Assembly: GCF_040686855.1 (NCBI RefSeq) | Contig: NZ_JBFBOG010000001.1 | Coordinates: 1,302,001 to 1,366,000, forward strand | Direction of reading: 5' to 3' | DNA: 64,000 nt | Source: Leifsonia sp040686855 | GTDB taxonomy: Bacteria; Actinomycetota; Actinomycetes; Actinomycetales; Microbacteriaceae | Part shown: positions 33,325-42,038 of the stretch, one piece after another | Position numbering within the stretch: position 1 is the stretch's first letter | How the letters are laid out: each line of letters starts with the position of its first letter | Translations under genes and position numbers: made by a program | Notes under the pieces: generated by a model | What the model was told of the DNA's origin: nothing | The model's input: only the letters and a program-made list of their open reading frames with translations | Database searches by the model: none

Positions 33325-33660
33325 CTATTCGGCGGGATCCTGGTCTTCGGGTGACCAGGATCCCGCCGTCAACAGGTCCAGGCCGTCACGCAGCCGCTCC
33401 GTCACCTCGGAGACCGGCACCATGCCGTCCCCGAGCGCCAGCGCCATCGACGCGGAGGCGGCAGCGCCGACGATGCGGTGGATGCGCGGCTCCCGCGCCC
33501 GTTCACCCAGCCGCTCCTGCGCACGCTCGGCCGCCGCAGCGAGTCGTTCACCCACCAGCCGCCGGCCATCCGGCGTGACGGACGCGTCCGACAGCCGCGC
33601 GATCGCGTCGCGCAGGGCGGGCTCCAGCCCATCCCGCAGCGCCGCGTCGTCGTCCGTCAC
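33325..33660 (-). CDS. Helical protein coupled to the hybrid histidine kinase
   Basis: A 111-residue helical protein (MTDDDAALRDGLEPALRDAI, then LVGERLAAAAERAQERLGER). The GTG start overlaps the TGA of the histidine kinase gene, so it is translated together with it. No family recognised; a role in the same signalling pathway is an inference from coupling. Its last codons lie within a 15-bp hairpin. Confidence 0.65.
   Translation of the reverse strand: MTDDDAALRDGLEPALRDAIARLSDASVTPDGRRLVGERLAAAAERAQERLGERAREPRIHRIVGAAASASMALALGDGMVPVSEVTERLRDGLDLLTAGSWSPEDQDPAE
33331..33367 (-). terminator. Hairpin overlapping the 3' end of the kinase operon
   Basis: GGCGGGATCCTGGTC (33331-33345) pairs perfectly with GACCAGGATCCCGCC (33353-33367) around a 7-base loop. 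The stem lies within the last codons of the 111-residue gene, ending just before its stop at 33325-33327. There is no T-run. Confidence 0.55.
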
Positions 33661-36260
33661 GGCTGCGCCCGCTGGGAGGCGGCACGTTCGGTGAGCGCCG
33701 CATCCAGTGTGGACAGCAGCGCGGCCGGTGTGAACGGCTTCGCCAGGAAGTGGGCCCCGTCGCGTTCCACCGCCGCGCGGGCGCCGGGACCGGGCAGCAG
33801 CCCGCTCATCAGCACGACGGCCGCCTGCGGCTGCTCGGCCGTCAGCCGGCGGGCGATGGCGTCGCCCGCGACACCCGGCATCATCACGTCCGTCAGGACC
33901 GCGTCGAACCGGCGGCCCTGGGTCAGCAGTTCGAGCGCTTCACGCCCCTGGGCCACCTCGGTCACGAACCCGCGCTGATCCAGGGTCGCCCGCACGAGCT
34001 CGCAGATCGCCGGCTCGTCGTCCACCACCAGCACCCGGCGTCCCCGGCCGGGGCCCGGCGCCGGCGTCTCCTCCCGCGGCGGCCACGCCTCCGCCTGCGC
34101 CACCGGCGGCAGTTCGAAGGCAATCGCGGTGCCGCGGCCGGGTGCCGTATCCACCTCGAGCTCGCCGCCGTGCGCCTTCACGATCGCGGCAGACGTCGGC
34201 AGCCCGAGGCCGGTCCCGCTCTCCTTGGTGGTGAAGAACGGCTCCAGGATGCGCCCCGCGGTGACCTCGTCCATCCCGGTCCCCGAGTCGCGCACCTCGA
34301 TGCGCACCTTGCCGCCGTGCTCGCCGGCGCGGATGGCGAGGACCCCTCCCTCCGGCATCGCGTCGCGTGCGTTCGTGACGAGGTTGACCAGCACCTGGAA
34401 CAGCTCCGTCTCGTCTCCCGACACCGCGGGCAGCCCGTCCGGCGACTCCACGCGAAGCTCGATCGACTTGGGCAGCGTCTCGCGGCAGAACCGCGCCAGC
34501 TCCCAGAGCAGCGGGCCGACCTCCACAGGAGCGCGATGCCCCTGCGACCCGCGGGCGAACGACAGCACCTGCCGGATCATCGACGCACCTCTCTGCGCGG
34601 CCGCATCCAGGGCGTCGAGCATGTCGCGGCGGCGGGGATCCTTCTCATCCTGCCGGAGCAGCTGCACCGACATGAGGATGGGCGTGAGCACGTTGTTGAG
34701 GTCGTGCGCGATGCCGCCCGCCAGCGTCCCCAGGCTCTCCAGCCGCTGAGCCCGGATGCGCTGCTCCTGCTCGCGGCGGTGCTCGGTGATGTCGGAGTTC
34801 ACGGCGAACACCGTCACCTGACCGTCCTCCCCGCGCGAGAGCTGCCAGCGGCAGTCCACGACGATCAGGGTTCCGTCCGCCCGCCGTTGCCGGAGCTCGC
34901 CCACCCAGAAGCCGTCCCGCAGCAGGGCGGCGGCCGCCAGGTCGAACTCGCGCGGGTCGTCGTAGAGCAGGTCGCGCACGGACCGGCCCACCGCCTCCGC
35001 CGCGGGGATGCCGTAGATCGTCTCCGCGCCGTGGTTCCAGTACCGGATGACGCCGCCCAGGTCGCGCACGATGATCGCGTCGCGCGCCGCGTCCAGCAGC
35101 GCCGCCTGCGCCTCCACGCGCCGGGTGTACTCGTCCAGCTTCTCCCGGGCTCGCTGATCGTCGGTGACGTCGCGCACGATGATGGCGATGCCCTCCTCGG
35201 TGGGATGCGCGTCCACCTCGAACCAGCACCCCCAGTCCGGCACGAACGCACGAGCCGTCCCGACGACGCCGCGGTCCATCGCGTCCCGGTAGATCGCCTC
35301 GAACGGGCTGCCCTGCGTGGTGGGGAACATCTCCCACAGCGTGTGGTCGCGCAGACGGGCCTCATCGATCCCGGCGAGCTGCAGCGCCCACGAGTTGGCG
35401 AATGTGAACCGCCAGTCCCGGTCGACGAACCCGATCGCGTCGTGCACCTGGTCGAGGGAGCTGCGCAGCAGGCGCGCCATCGCCCGATGCTCCTCGCGGT
35501 GCCGGACGAGCGCGGTCACGTCGTGGAACGCGCCGTGGACGCGTGCGATCCGGCCGCTCTCGTCGCGCTCGGCCTCGCCGACGAGGTGCGCGTGGACCTT
35601 CCGCCCCGAGGCGTCCACGATGGTCGCCCGCAGGTCGAGCGGTTCCCCGTCGTGCATCGTCCGCGCGAACGCGTCCGCCACCGCCTCGCGGTCCGCCGGC
35701 TCGAAGAGGGCGAGCGAGTCCTCCTCGCCGGGGACGTGGCCCGCCTCCAGCCCGAGCAGACGGAAGAGCTCTTCGCTCCACTCGATGCGCCCCGTCTCGA
35801 CGTCCACGGTCCAGCCGGCGAAGCCTGCGATCCGCGCAGCCATCCGCACCAGCGCCTCGTTGCCCGCGGCCGCCGCGGCCGCCCGCTCCACGTCGCCGAT
35901 GTCGCGCGCGATGGCCAGGACCGCGGCCACCTCCGCCCCGTCGCCGCGCAGCGGGATCAGCGTCACGTCGAGGAGCCGCACCGTGCCGTCGGACGTGACG
36001 ATGCGCGTGACGTACCGCCGGTTCTGCCCGGCGACGGCCTCCGTGAACCGCGCCATCGTCGACTCGACGTAGTCGGGATGCAGGAGGCGCGAGAAGGGCA
36101 CCCCGAGCAGATCCGCGACCTGATAGCCGGTGAGGTCGGCGAGCGTGCTGTTCGACTCCACGAACACGCCGTCCTCGTCGACGACGCAGACGCCGTCCGG
36201 ATGGCCGTGGAACAGCGCATCCAGACCGTTGAGCCGGAGGGCTTCGGCCGGGGTCGTCAT
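33657..36260 (-). CDS. Hybrid histidine kinase with four PAS domains and receiver
   Basis: An 867-residue soluble hybrid kinase. PAS domains lie at about 10-125, 140-255, 265-370 and 385-495, with DITEHR-type ends. The phosphoacceptor is His519 in GGIAHDLNNVLTPI (a NtrB-like HisKA). The HATPase has NARDAM (629-634), DSGTGMD and GTGLGL. The C-terminal receiver (742-860) has phosphoacceptor Asp791 in LTDVMMPG and Lys in LAKPFTPAA. There is no membrane segment, so it senses a cytoplasmic cue. It faces two response regulators across a 68-base gap, its likely partners. Confidence 0.93.
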   Translation of the reverse strand: MTTPAEALRLNGLDALFHGHPDGVCVVDEDGVFVESNSTLADLTGYQVADLLGVPFSRLLHPDYVESTMARFTEAVAGQNRRYVTRIVTSDGTVRLLDVTLIPLRGDGAEVAAVLAIARDIGDVERAAAAAAGNEALVRMAARIAGFAGWTVDVETGRIEWSEELFRLLGLEAGHVPGEEDSLALFEPADREAVADAFARTMHDGEPLDLRATIVDASGRKVHAHLVGEAERDESGRIARVHGAFHDVTALVRHREEHRAMARLLRSSLDQVHDAIGFVDRDWRFTFANSWALQLAGIDEARLRDHTLWEMFPTTQGSPFEAIYRDAMDRGVVGTARAFVPDWGCWFEVDAHPTEEGIAIIVRDVTDDQRAREKLDEYTRRVEAQAALLDAARDAIIVRDLGGVIRYWNHGAETIYGIPAAEAVGRSVRDLLYDDPREFDLAAAALLRDGFWVGELRQRRADGTLIVVDCRWQLSRGEDGQVTVFAVNSDITEHRREQEQRIRAQRLESLGTLAGGIAHDLNNVLTPILMSVQLLRQDEKDPRRRDMLDALDAAAQRGASMIRQVLSFARGSQGHRAPVEVGPLLWELARFCRETLPKSIELRVESPDGLPAVSGDETELFQVLVNLVTNARDAMPEGGVLAIRAGEHGGKVRIEVRDSGTGMDEVTAGRILEPFFTTKESGTGLGLPTSAAIVKAHGGELEVDTAPGRGTAIAFELPPVAQAEAWPPREETPAPGPGRGRRVLVVDDEPAICELVRATLDQRGFVTEVAQGREALELLTQGRRFDAVLTDVMMPGVAGDAIARRLTAEQPQAAVVLMSGLLPGPGARAAVERDGAHFLAKPFTPAALLSTLDAALTERAASQRAQP

Positions 36261-36315
36261 GGCAGGGCTCTGGGCTGGCGGGGCATGGAGGGGATTGTAG
36301 GCGGATCGGGCGGCC

Positions 36316-36321
36316 TACACT
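36316..36321 (+). promoter_or_regulatory. Putative -10 box for response regulator gene
   Basis: TACACT seven bases before the ATG at 36329; a leaderless or near-leaderless transcript is likely as no ribosome site is present. Confidence 0.45.
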
Positions 36322-36328
36322 GACCGCC

Positions 36329-36712
36329 ATGAGCGAGTTGCAGCACGGGATGCGCGTCCTCGTCGTCGACGACGACCCGCTGATCCGCCTCACCGTCGAG
36401 GCCGCGCTGACCTCGCACGGGTACCGGGTCACGGCCACCGGCGACCCGCGGACCGCGCCCGGCGGGGCGGAGGCGGACGTCGTGCTGCTCGATGCGACCA
36501 TCCCGGGCTGTTCGCTCAGCGAATGCCTGACCTCGCTCGGTCGCCGGGAGGACGGGAGCGCCCGCCCGATACTGGTCATGAGCGGTTCCCTGGCTCCGCC
36601 TGCGGAGCTCGCCGGAACCGGGATCGGCTATCTCGCGAAGCCGTTCCCTCTCACCGAGCTCCTCGGCGCCGTCGACGGGCTCGTGGCGTCCACCTCTGGG
36701 ACGGTGACTTAA
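36329..36712 (+). CDS. Single-domain response regulator
   Basis: A 127-residue receiver domain. Acidic pocket residues are in VLVVDDDPLIR, the phosphoacceptor is Asp55 in VVLLDATIPG, and the conserved Lys is in IGYLAKPFPLTEL. There is no output domain, so it acts by protein contact or in a phosphorelay, perhaps with the divergent hybrid kinase. A LuxR-type regulator follows after 17 bases. Confidence 0.9.
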   Translation: MSELQHGMRVLVVDDDPLIRLTVEAALTSHGYRVTATGDPRTAPGGAEADVVLLDATIPGCSLSECLTSLGRREDGSARPILVMSGSLAPPAELAGTGIGYLAKPFPLTELLGAVDGLVASTSGTVT

Positions 36713-36729
36713 GGGGCAGGAGCCAGCAG

Positions 36730-37377
36730 ATGACCGACACCTCCGCACGGACGCGGACACTGAGAGCCGTGGTGGCCGACGACGACGTCTTCACGGCGTC
36801 GATGGTTGCGTCCGCCCTGCGCTCCACCGGCATCGAAGCGTCCCAGACGACGTCGGCCGAGGATGCCTGGACGATGATCCTCGAGGTCGAGCCGAACGCC
36901 GTCGTGACGGATCTCGACTTCGGCGGCGGCGGATCGGGCGCCGAACTGCTGTGGCGCGTCCACCGCGAGCTGCCCTGGGTGGGACTGGTCGTGCTCACCT
37001 CGCACCTGTCGCCCGAGCTGGCGGTGGGCGACGACGCGCTGCCCCCCTCGGTCGTCTACCTGGTGAAGTCGCAGGTGAAGGATGTGGATGTCCTCGTCTC
37101 GGCGGTGGACGCGGCGATCGTCGGCGGCACGCACCGGCCGGCCGAGCCGACGGGGGACGTGCGCACCGTGACGCGCGCGCAGGCCGAGGTGCTGCGCCTG
37201 GTCGCATCCGGGGCGTCCACGCGACGCATCGCGAGCGAGCGGGGCACCAGCGTGCGGGCGGTCGAGACGATGCTCGCGCGTCTGTACACGGCGCTCGGCG
37301 TGGATGCGGACGAGCAGGCGAACCCGCGCGTCACCGCGGCGCGGATGTGGCAGCAGGGGCGGGTGCGGATCCGGTAG
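36730..37377 (+). CDS. LuxR-family response regulator
   Basis: A 215-residue protein. The N-terminal receiver has VVADDDVFTASM, phosphoacceptor Asp61 in VVTDLDFGGGG and Lys in YLVKSQVKDV. The C-terminal HTH (VTRAQAEVLRLVASGASTRR, then IASERGTSVRAVETMLARLY) is a LuxR/GerE-type domain. It is an AGGAG-preceded ATG start. Together with the upstream receiver and the divergent kinase it forms a signalling locus. Targets are not evident. Confidence 0.9.
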   Translation: MTDTSARTRTLRAVVADDDVFTASMVASALRSTGIEASQTTSAEDAWTMILEVEPNAVVTDLDFGGGGSGAELLWRVHRELPWVGLVVLTSHLSPELAVGDDALPPSVVYLVKSQVKDVDVLVSAVDAAIVGGTHRPAEPTGDVRTVTRAQAEVLRLVASGASTRRIASERGTSVRAVETMLARLYTALGVDADEQANPRVTAARMWQQGRVRIR

Positions 37378-37383
37378 GGGAGG

Positions 37384-37602
37384 CTAGCCCCCCACGATCA
37401 TCCGCAGGAACCGCCGCAGCGGCCCCTCCGCCCGCGAGCCGGCCGCTTCCGCCGCATCGTCCTCGGGATTGTCGGCATAGCCGGTGTAGCCGCACGACTC
37501 GCACACCAGCAGGTCGGCGTGCACGGCCAGGCCCGCGCCGTAGTAGGGATTCCGCACCAGGCGCGCAGCACCACGGCACTGCGGGCAGCAGGCCTCGCGC
37601 AT
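37384..37602 (-). CDS. Small zinc-ribbon protein
   Basis: A 72-residue protein with two Cys pairs, CPQC (residues 6-9) and CESC, spaced as in a zinc ribbon, followed by an acidic linker and a hydrophobic C-terminus. The ATG is preceded by GGAAGGGG. It is convergent with the LuxR-type regulator. No specific family recognised. Confidence 0.7.
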   Translation of the reverse strand: MREACCPQCRGAARLVRNPYYGAGLAVHADLLVCESCGYTGYADNPEDDAAEAAGSRAEGPLRRFLRMIVGG

Positions 37603-37829
37603 GGCGCCCCTTCCGACACTCCATCATGCGCCCCACGCGGCCGGATCGCCGCGGCCCCTATTCGCGGCGCGAACGCGCTGGGCCGCGGTCTGTCCCCCTC
37701 TCGGGGGCGGGTCGATGACGGTCGGGTGAACACCGGGTGAAGGCCGATCCCGGGGCTGCGGAGCGCTCCTAGGATCGCTCACGCCGGACGTCGTCCGGAC
37801 CACGAATCCCCCTCTGGAGGCATCCGCCG

Positions 37830-39017
37830 ATGTCGACTCGCGCCCGGCTGACCGCGTTCTTCGCGGCACTCGCGGCGCTCGTCGTCGTGGCGTCGGTGCT
37901 CGCGATCGTGCTGCGGCCCGCGGCGAGCGGGGCGGCCGCGCCCGCGGCGTTCGAGATCAGCGCGGGGCTCGACGACTGCGGTGCGGGATGGGGACCGACC
38001 GACGGCGGAACGGCCGCCGTTCCGGGCGGGGACCAGACCTTCACCGTGACGAACACGACCGTCGGCGGCATCGAGGTGTACCTGCAGGCGGTCGACAGCA
38101 AGCGCGTCTACCTCGACCTCGAGAGCCTGGGGGCCGGGGCGCACGCGACCGTCCGGGCGTCGCTCGGCGCGGGCCGCTACCGGTTCGTCTGCCTGCCGGC
38201 CGATGCCGACCCGGCACGCGGCCCCACCGTCGTCGTCGGTGCGGCGCCACCGGGCTCCGCCCTGGCACCGGGCATCGTGCCGGTCACCCGCAACGACCTC
38301 ATCCCGGTCGCCAAGGCGTACACCGCCTGGGTGGCCGGGCGCCTACCCGCTCTGCAGCGCGAGGTCGCCGCCGTGGCGGCCGACGCCGAGGAGGGCGACT
38401 TACCGGCCGCGAGACGCGATTGGCTGACCGCCCACACCGCCTATGAGACCCTCGGCGGCGCCTACGACGCCTTCGGCGACCTCGGCGACGAGTTGGATGG
38501 TCTGCCCCGGCACGGCCTGACCGGGTTCCACCTGGTCGAGTCCCAGCTCTGGCACGGGGCGCCCGCCGCCGACGTCGCCGCCTCCGCGCACACGCTGGCG
38601 ACGCTCGTCGGAAGACTGCAGGCGCAGTTCGCCGACGCCCAGCTCGACCCGGGCGAGGTCGCGCTGCGGGCGCACGAGATCGTCGAGGACGCGATCCAGG
38701 ACGGGCTCACCGGCGCGACCGACGCGGGCTCCGGCACCGAGCTCGCCGGCATCGACGCGAACCTCTCCGGCGCCGCGGCGGCACTCGCGCCGCTGCACGA
38801 CGTGCTCGCCGACCGCTACGACGCGCTGGCCGGGACTCAGCAGGCGGTGGCCCAGGCCCAGGCGCTCGTCGACTCGTTCCGAGCGGCCGACGGCACGTGG
38901 ACGCCGCTCTCCGCGCTGGACCGGACGGCCCGGGAGCGGGTGGATGCGGCCCTCAGCCGCGCCGCCGAGCTGCTGGCCCCCGTCGCCGCCATCTGCGACC
39001 CCAGGAGGGATTCATGA
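37830..39017 (+). CDS. efeO: Iron uptake protein EfeO
   Basis: A 395-residue exported protein: N-terminal membrane/signal segment (8-28), a cupredoxin-like domain (about 40-135, with FTVTNTTVGGIEVYLQAV), then an M75/imelysin domain (about 150-395). The HxxE motif, proposed for iron binding, is HLVE (234-237) in TGFHLVESQLWH. EfeO is the extracytoplasmic component of the EfeUOB ferrous/ferric iron uptake system. A TGGAGG ribosome site precedes the ATG. It overlaps efeB by four bases. No efeU permease is adjacent. Confidence 0.93.
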   Translation: MSTRARLTAFFAALAALVVVASVLAIVLRPAASGAAAPAAFEISAGLDDCGAGWGPTDGGTAAVPGGDQTFTVTNTTVGGIEVYLQAVDSKRVYLDLESLGAGAHATVRASLGAGRYRFVCLPADADPARGPTVVVGAAPPGSALAPGIVPVTRNDLIPVAKAYTAWVAGRLPALQREVAAVAADAEEGDLPAARRDWLTAHTAYETLGGAYDAFGDLGDELDGLPRHGLTGFHLVESQLWHGAPAADVAASAHTLATLVGRLQAQFADAQLDPGEVALRAHEIVEDAIQDGLTGATDAGSGTELAGIDANLSGAAAALAPLHDVLADRYDALAGTQQAVAQAQALVDSFRAADGTWTPLSALDRTARERVDAALSRAAELLAPVAAICDPRRDS

Positions 39018-40225
39018 CCCGCATCGACCGCCGCGGCTTCCTGCAGGCGTCCGCCGCGACCGCCGTCGCGGCCGGTGCGCGGATCGCCGCCGTGCCGGGC
39101 CGCCCGGCGGCAGTCGCACATCCCGCCGCGCTCGCGTTCCACGGCGCCCATCAGCAGGGCATCCTGACGCCCGCCCAGCGCGCCTCCGCCTTCGTCGCCC
39201 TGGACGTGACTGCCGGCTCCCGCGCCGAACTCGCCGACCTGCTCAAGACGATCACCGAGCGCGCCCGGTTCCTCACCACCGGAGGAACGCCTCCCGACCC
39301 CGGTCTCGCCGCCCCGCCCCGCGACTCCGGCGTGCTCGGGCCGACCGTCGTCCCGGACGGGCTCAGTGTCACCGTGTCGGTCGGCGCCTCCCTGTTCGAC
39401 GGCCGGTTCGGGCTCTCGGCGGCGAAACCCGCCCGGCTGCGGACGATGGACGAGTTCCCCGACGACGCCCTGCGCCGCGACGTCTGCGACGGCGACCTCC
39501 TGCTGCAGGTCTGCGCCGCCGACCGGGATGCCGTCACGCACGCGGTCCGCGAGATCGCCCGGGCGATCCGCGGGGCGATGCAGGTGCGCTGGCGGCAGGA
39601 CGGCTTCGTGTCGCCGCCGCGGCCCAGCGGCACACCGCGCAACCTGATGGGGTTCAAGGACGGGACGAGCAACCCCGACACGAGCGACGCCTCCCTCATG
39701 TCGCGGCTGGTCTGGGCGAAGGCCGGCGGCGGCGAACCGGCCTGGGGCGCCGGCGGCAGCTATCACGTCGTCCGGGTCATCCGGATGCTGGTCGAGTTCT
39801 GGGACCGGGTGAACCTGCACGAGCAGGAGAACATGATCGGCCGCCGCCGCGACACCGGCGCCCCGCTCACCGCGTCGGCCGAGTTCGACGATCCCCATTT
39901 CGAGAACGACCCGACCGGCGACGTCATCCAGTTGGACGCGCACATCCGCCTCGCGAACCCCCGCACGAGCGACACCGCCGACCAGCGGATGCTGCGCCGC
40001 GCCTACAACTACGACGGCGGCCTCGACGCCAACGGGAACCTCGACATGGGGCTGATCTTCGTCGCCTTCAACCAGGACCTCGACCGGCAGTTCGTCGCGG
40101 TCCAGAAGCGGCTGGCGGGCGAACCCCTGACCGACTACATCCAGCCGTTCGGCGGCGGGTACTACTTCGCGCTCCCCGGAGCCCGCGACTCCTCCGACTG
40201 GCTCGGGCGCACCATGCTCGCCTGA
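39014..40225 (+). CDS. efeB: Dyp-type peroxidase EfeB
   Basis: A 403-residue haem peroxidase with a twin-arginine signal (DRRGFLQASAATAVAA), for folded export. The Dyp signature GxxDG is GFKDG (213-217). The haem-proximal His and Arg in the C-terminal half (MIGRRRDTG region) fit the family. EfeB oxidises Fe2+ or extracts iron from haem for the EfeO step. Its ATG overlaps the efeO TGA (ATGA). Confidence 0.93.
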   Translation: MTRIDRRGFLQASAATAVAAGARIAAVPGRPAAVAHPAALAFHGAHQQGILTPAQRASAFVALDVTAGSRAELADLLKTITERARFLTTGGTPPDPGLAAPPRDSGVLGPTVVPDGLSVTVSVGASLFDGRFGLSAAKPARLRTMDEFPDDALRRDVCDGDLLLQVCAADRDAVTHAVREIARAIRGAMQVRWRQDGFVSPPRPSGTPRNLMGFKDGTSNPDTSDASLMSRLVWAKAGGGEPAWGAGGSYHVVRVIRMLVEFWDRVNLHEQENMIGRRRDTGAPLTASAEFDDPHFENDPTGDVIQLDAHIRLANPRTSDTADQRMLRRAYNYDGGLDANGNLDMGLIFVAFNQDLDRQFVAVQKRLAGEPLTDYIQPFGGGYYFALPGARDSSDWLGRTMLA

Positions 40226-40286
40226 CCACCGGAGGCCGCCCGTCACGACCGTGCCGGGACCACAGAACAAGAAGGAAGAAGGAATC

Positions 40287-41975
40287 GTGTTCAGACCCTC
40301 ACGTCTGCGCCGCTCCCCCGTCGCCCTCGCCGGCGTCGCCCTCGCCGGCGCCGCCGCGCTCGCGGGCGCCGGAATCCTCGCGGGCGCCCCCGCTTCCGCC
40401 AATCCCGGCGGCCAGCACGGCGACCACTCCGATCAGACCCTCACGCCGATCAAGCACCTCGTCGTGATCTTCGACGAGAACATCTCGTTCGACCACTACT
40501 TCGGCACCTACCCGAACGCGGCGAACACCGACGGGACGCCGTTCACCGCGGCGAAGAACACCCCGAAGGCGAACACGCTCGTCAGCTCCGGGACCCTCAC
40601 GAACAACCCGAACCTGTACCCGCCGAAGCGGCTGACCCCGGCGCAGGCCGTCACCTGCGACCAGAACCACAGCTACAAGGCCGAGCAGCAGGCGGTCGAC
40701 GGCGGTGCGATGGACCAGTTCGTCCAGAAGACGTCCACCGACACGTGCACCGGCGCGTACGGCGCTCCGGGCCTGGTCATGGACTACTACGACGGCAACA
40801 CCGTCACCGGCCTCTGGAACTACGCCCAGAACTACGCCATGAGCGACAACAGCTGGGACACCACGTTCGGCCCGTCCACACCCGGCGCGCTCAACCTCAT
40901 CTCCGGCCAGACCCACGGCGGCACCGCGTACGACCCGAAGACGGGAGCGGTGCTCACGACCTCCACGGCCGTCCAGTCGCCGAACGCGCAGGGCGTCGGC
41001 ACCGTGATCGGCGACCCCGACCCCGCCTACGACGACTGCTCCGACAACGACCACACCTCGACCTCCGCGGTCGTCGGGATGGCGGGCAAGAACGTCGGCG
41101 ACCTGCTCAACCAGCGCGGAGTCAGCTGGGGCTGGTTCCAGGGCGGCTTCACGCCGACCACCGCCTGGAACGGTCAGGCCGGCTCCTACGCGAAGTGCGA
41201 CGCCACGACCGCGAACATCGCGGGCGCGACGCCGAAGGACTACTCGCCGCACCACTCCCCGTTCCAGTACTACAAGTCCACCTCGAACCCGCACCACCTT
41301 CCGCCGACCTCGGTGAAGGCGATCGGGCACACGGACCAGGCCAACCACCAGTACGACCTGACCTCGTTCGACGCGGCGCTGAAGGGGAACAACCTTCCCG
41401 CCGTCTCGTTCCTGAAGGCCCCGGAGGCGCAGGACGGCCACGCCGCATACTCCGACCCGATCGACGAGCAGAAGTTCCTCGTCAACGAGATCAACGCCAT
41501 CCAGAAGTCGGACAGCTGGTCGAGCACCGCGGTCGTCGTCGCCTACGACGACTCGGACGGCTGGTACGACCACGTCGCCCCGAAGGTGACCAACGGATCG
41601 AACGACGCGGCCGTCGACTCGACGGTGTGCACGAGCGTGAAGCACGTCGCCGGCGGCTATGCCGACCGCTGCGGCCCGAGCCAGCGCCTGCCGCTGCTTG
41701 TCGTCTCGCCATGGGCCGCGCAGAACCGCATCGACCACACGCAGACGAACCAGGCCAGCATCCTGCGCTTCATCGAGACGAACTGGCTGACCGGCCGGAT
41801 CGGCGACGCGTCGTTCGACACGAGCGCCGGATCCCTGGGCGGACTGTTCGACTGGTTCCACCCGCAGCAGCGCGAGGTGCTGCTCGATCCGGCGACGGGC
41901 GCGGTGTCGTCCATCGTGCCGACGCGCCCGCACTGGCCGGCGCCTCCGCGCGGCGGCTGGACCACGCAGCCGTAA
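40287..41975 (+). CDS. Secreted phosphoesterase (phospholipase C/acid phosphatase family)
   Basis: A 562-residue exported protein of the phosphoesterase family (PF04185). A Sec-type signal ends in an ASA cleavage site (GAPASANPG). The N-terminal metal motif is VVIFDENISFDHYFGTYP, typical of this family, where the Glu-Asn lies in the active site; YDDSDGWYDHV supplies further metal ligands. The GTG start at 40287 follows a GAAGGAAGAAGGA site. It lies 61 bases after efeB and may be co-transcribed, perhaps releasing phosphate. Substrate is undetermined. Confidence 0.9.
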   Translation: MFRPSRLRRSPVALAGVALAGAAALAGAGILAGAPASANPGGQHGDHSDQTLTPIKHLVVIFDENISFDHYFGTYPNAANTDGTPFTAAKNTPKANTLVSSGTLTNNPNLYPPKRLTPAQAVTCDQNHSYKAEQQAVDGGAMDQFVQKTSTDTCTGAYGAPGLVMDYYDGNTVTGLWNYAQNYAMSDNSWDTTFGPSTPGALNLISGQTHGGTAYDPKTGAVLTTSTAVQSPNAQGVGTVIGDPDPAYDDCSDNDHTSTSAVVGMAGKNVGDLLNQRGVSWGWFQGGFTPTTAWNGQAGSYAKCDATTANIAGATPKDYSPHHSPFQYYKSTSNPHHLPPTSVKAIGHTDQANHQYDLTSFDAALKGNNLPAVSFLKAPEAQDGHAAYSDPIDEQKFLVNEINAIQKSDSWSSTAVVVAYDDSDGWYDHVAPKVTNGSNDAAVDSTVCTSVKHVAGGYADRCGPSQRLPLLVVSPWAAQNRIDHTQTNQASILRFIETNWLTGRIGDASFDTSAGSLGGLFDWFHPQQREVLLDPATGAVSSIVPTRPHWPAPPRGGWTTQP

Positions 41976-41987
41976 CCGGCTGACCCG

Positions 41988-42018
41988 GGAGGCGGTCCGC
42001 GGTGCGCGGGCCGCCTCC
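41988..42018. terminator. Hairpin terminator between convergent genes
   Basis: GGAGGCGGTCCGCG (41988-42001) pairs with CGCGGGCCGCCTCC (42005-42018) with one mismatch pair and a 3-base loop, then TTCGTCGTCTGT. It separates the phosphoesterase from the convergent reductase gene. Confidence 0.65.
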
Positions 42019-42038
42019 TTCGTCGTCTGTCGTCGGCG

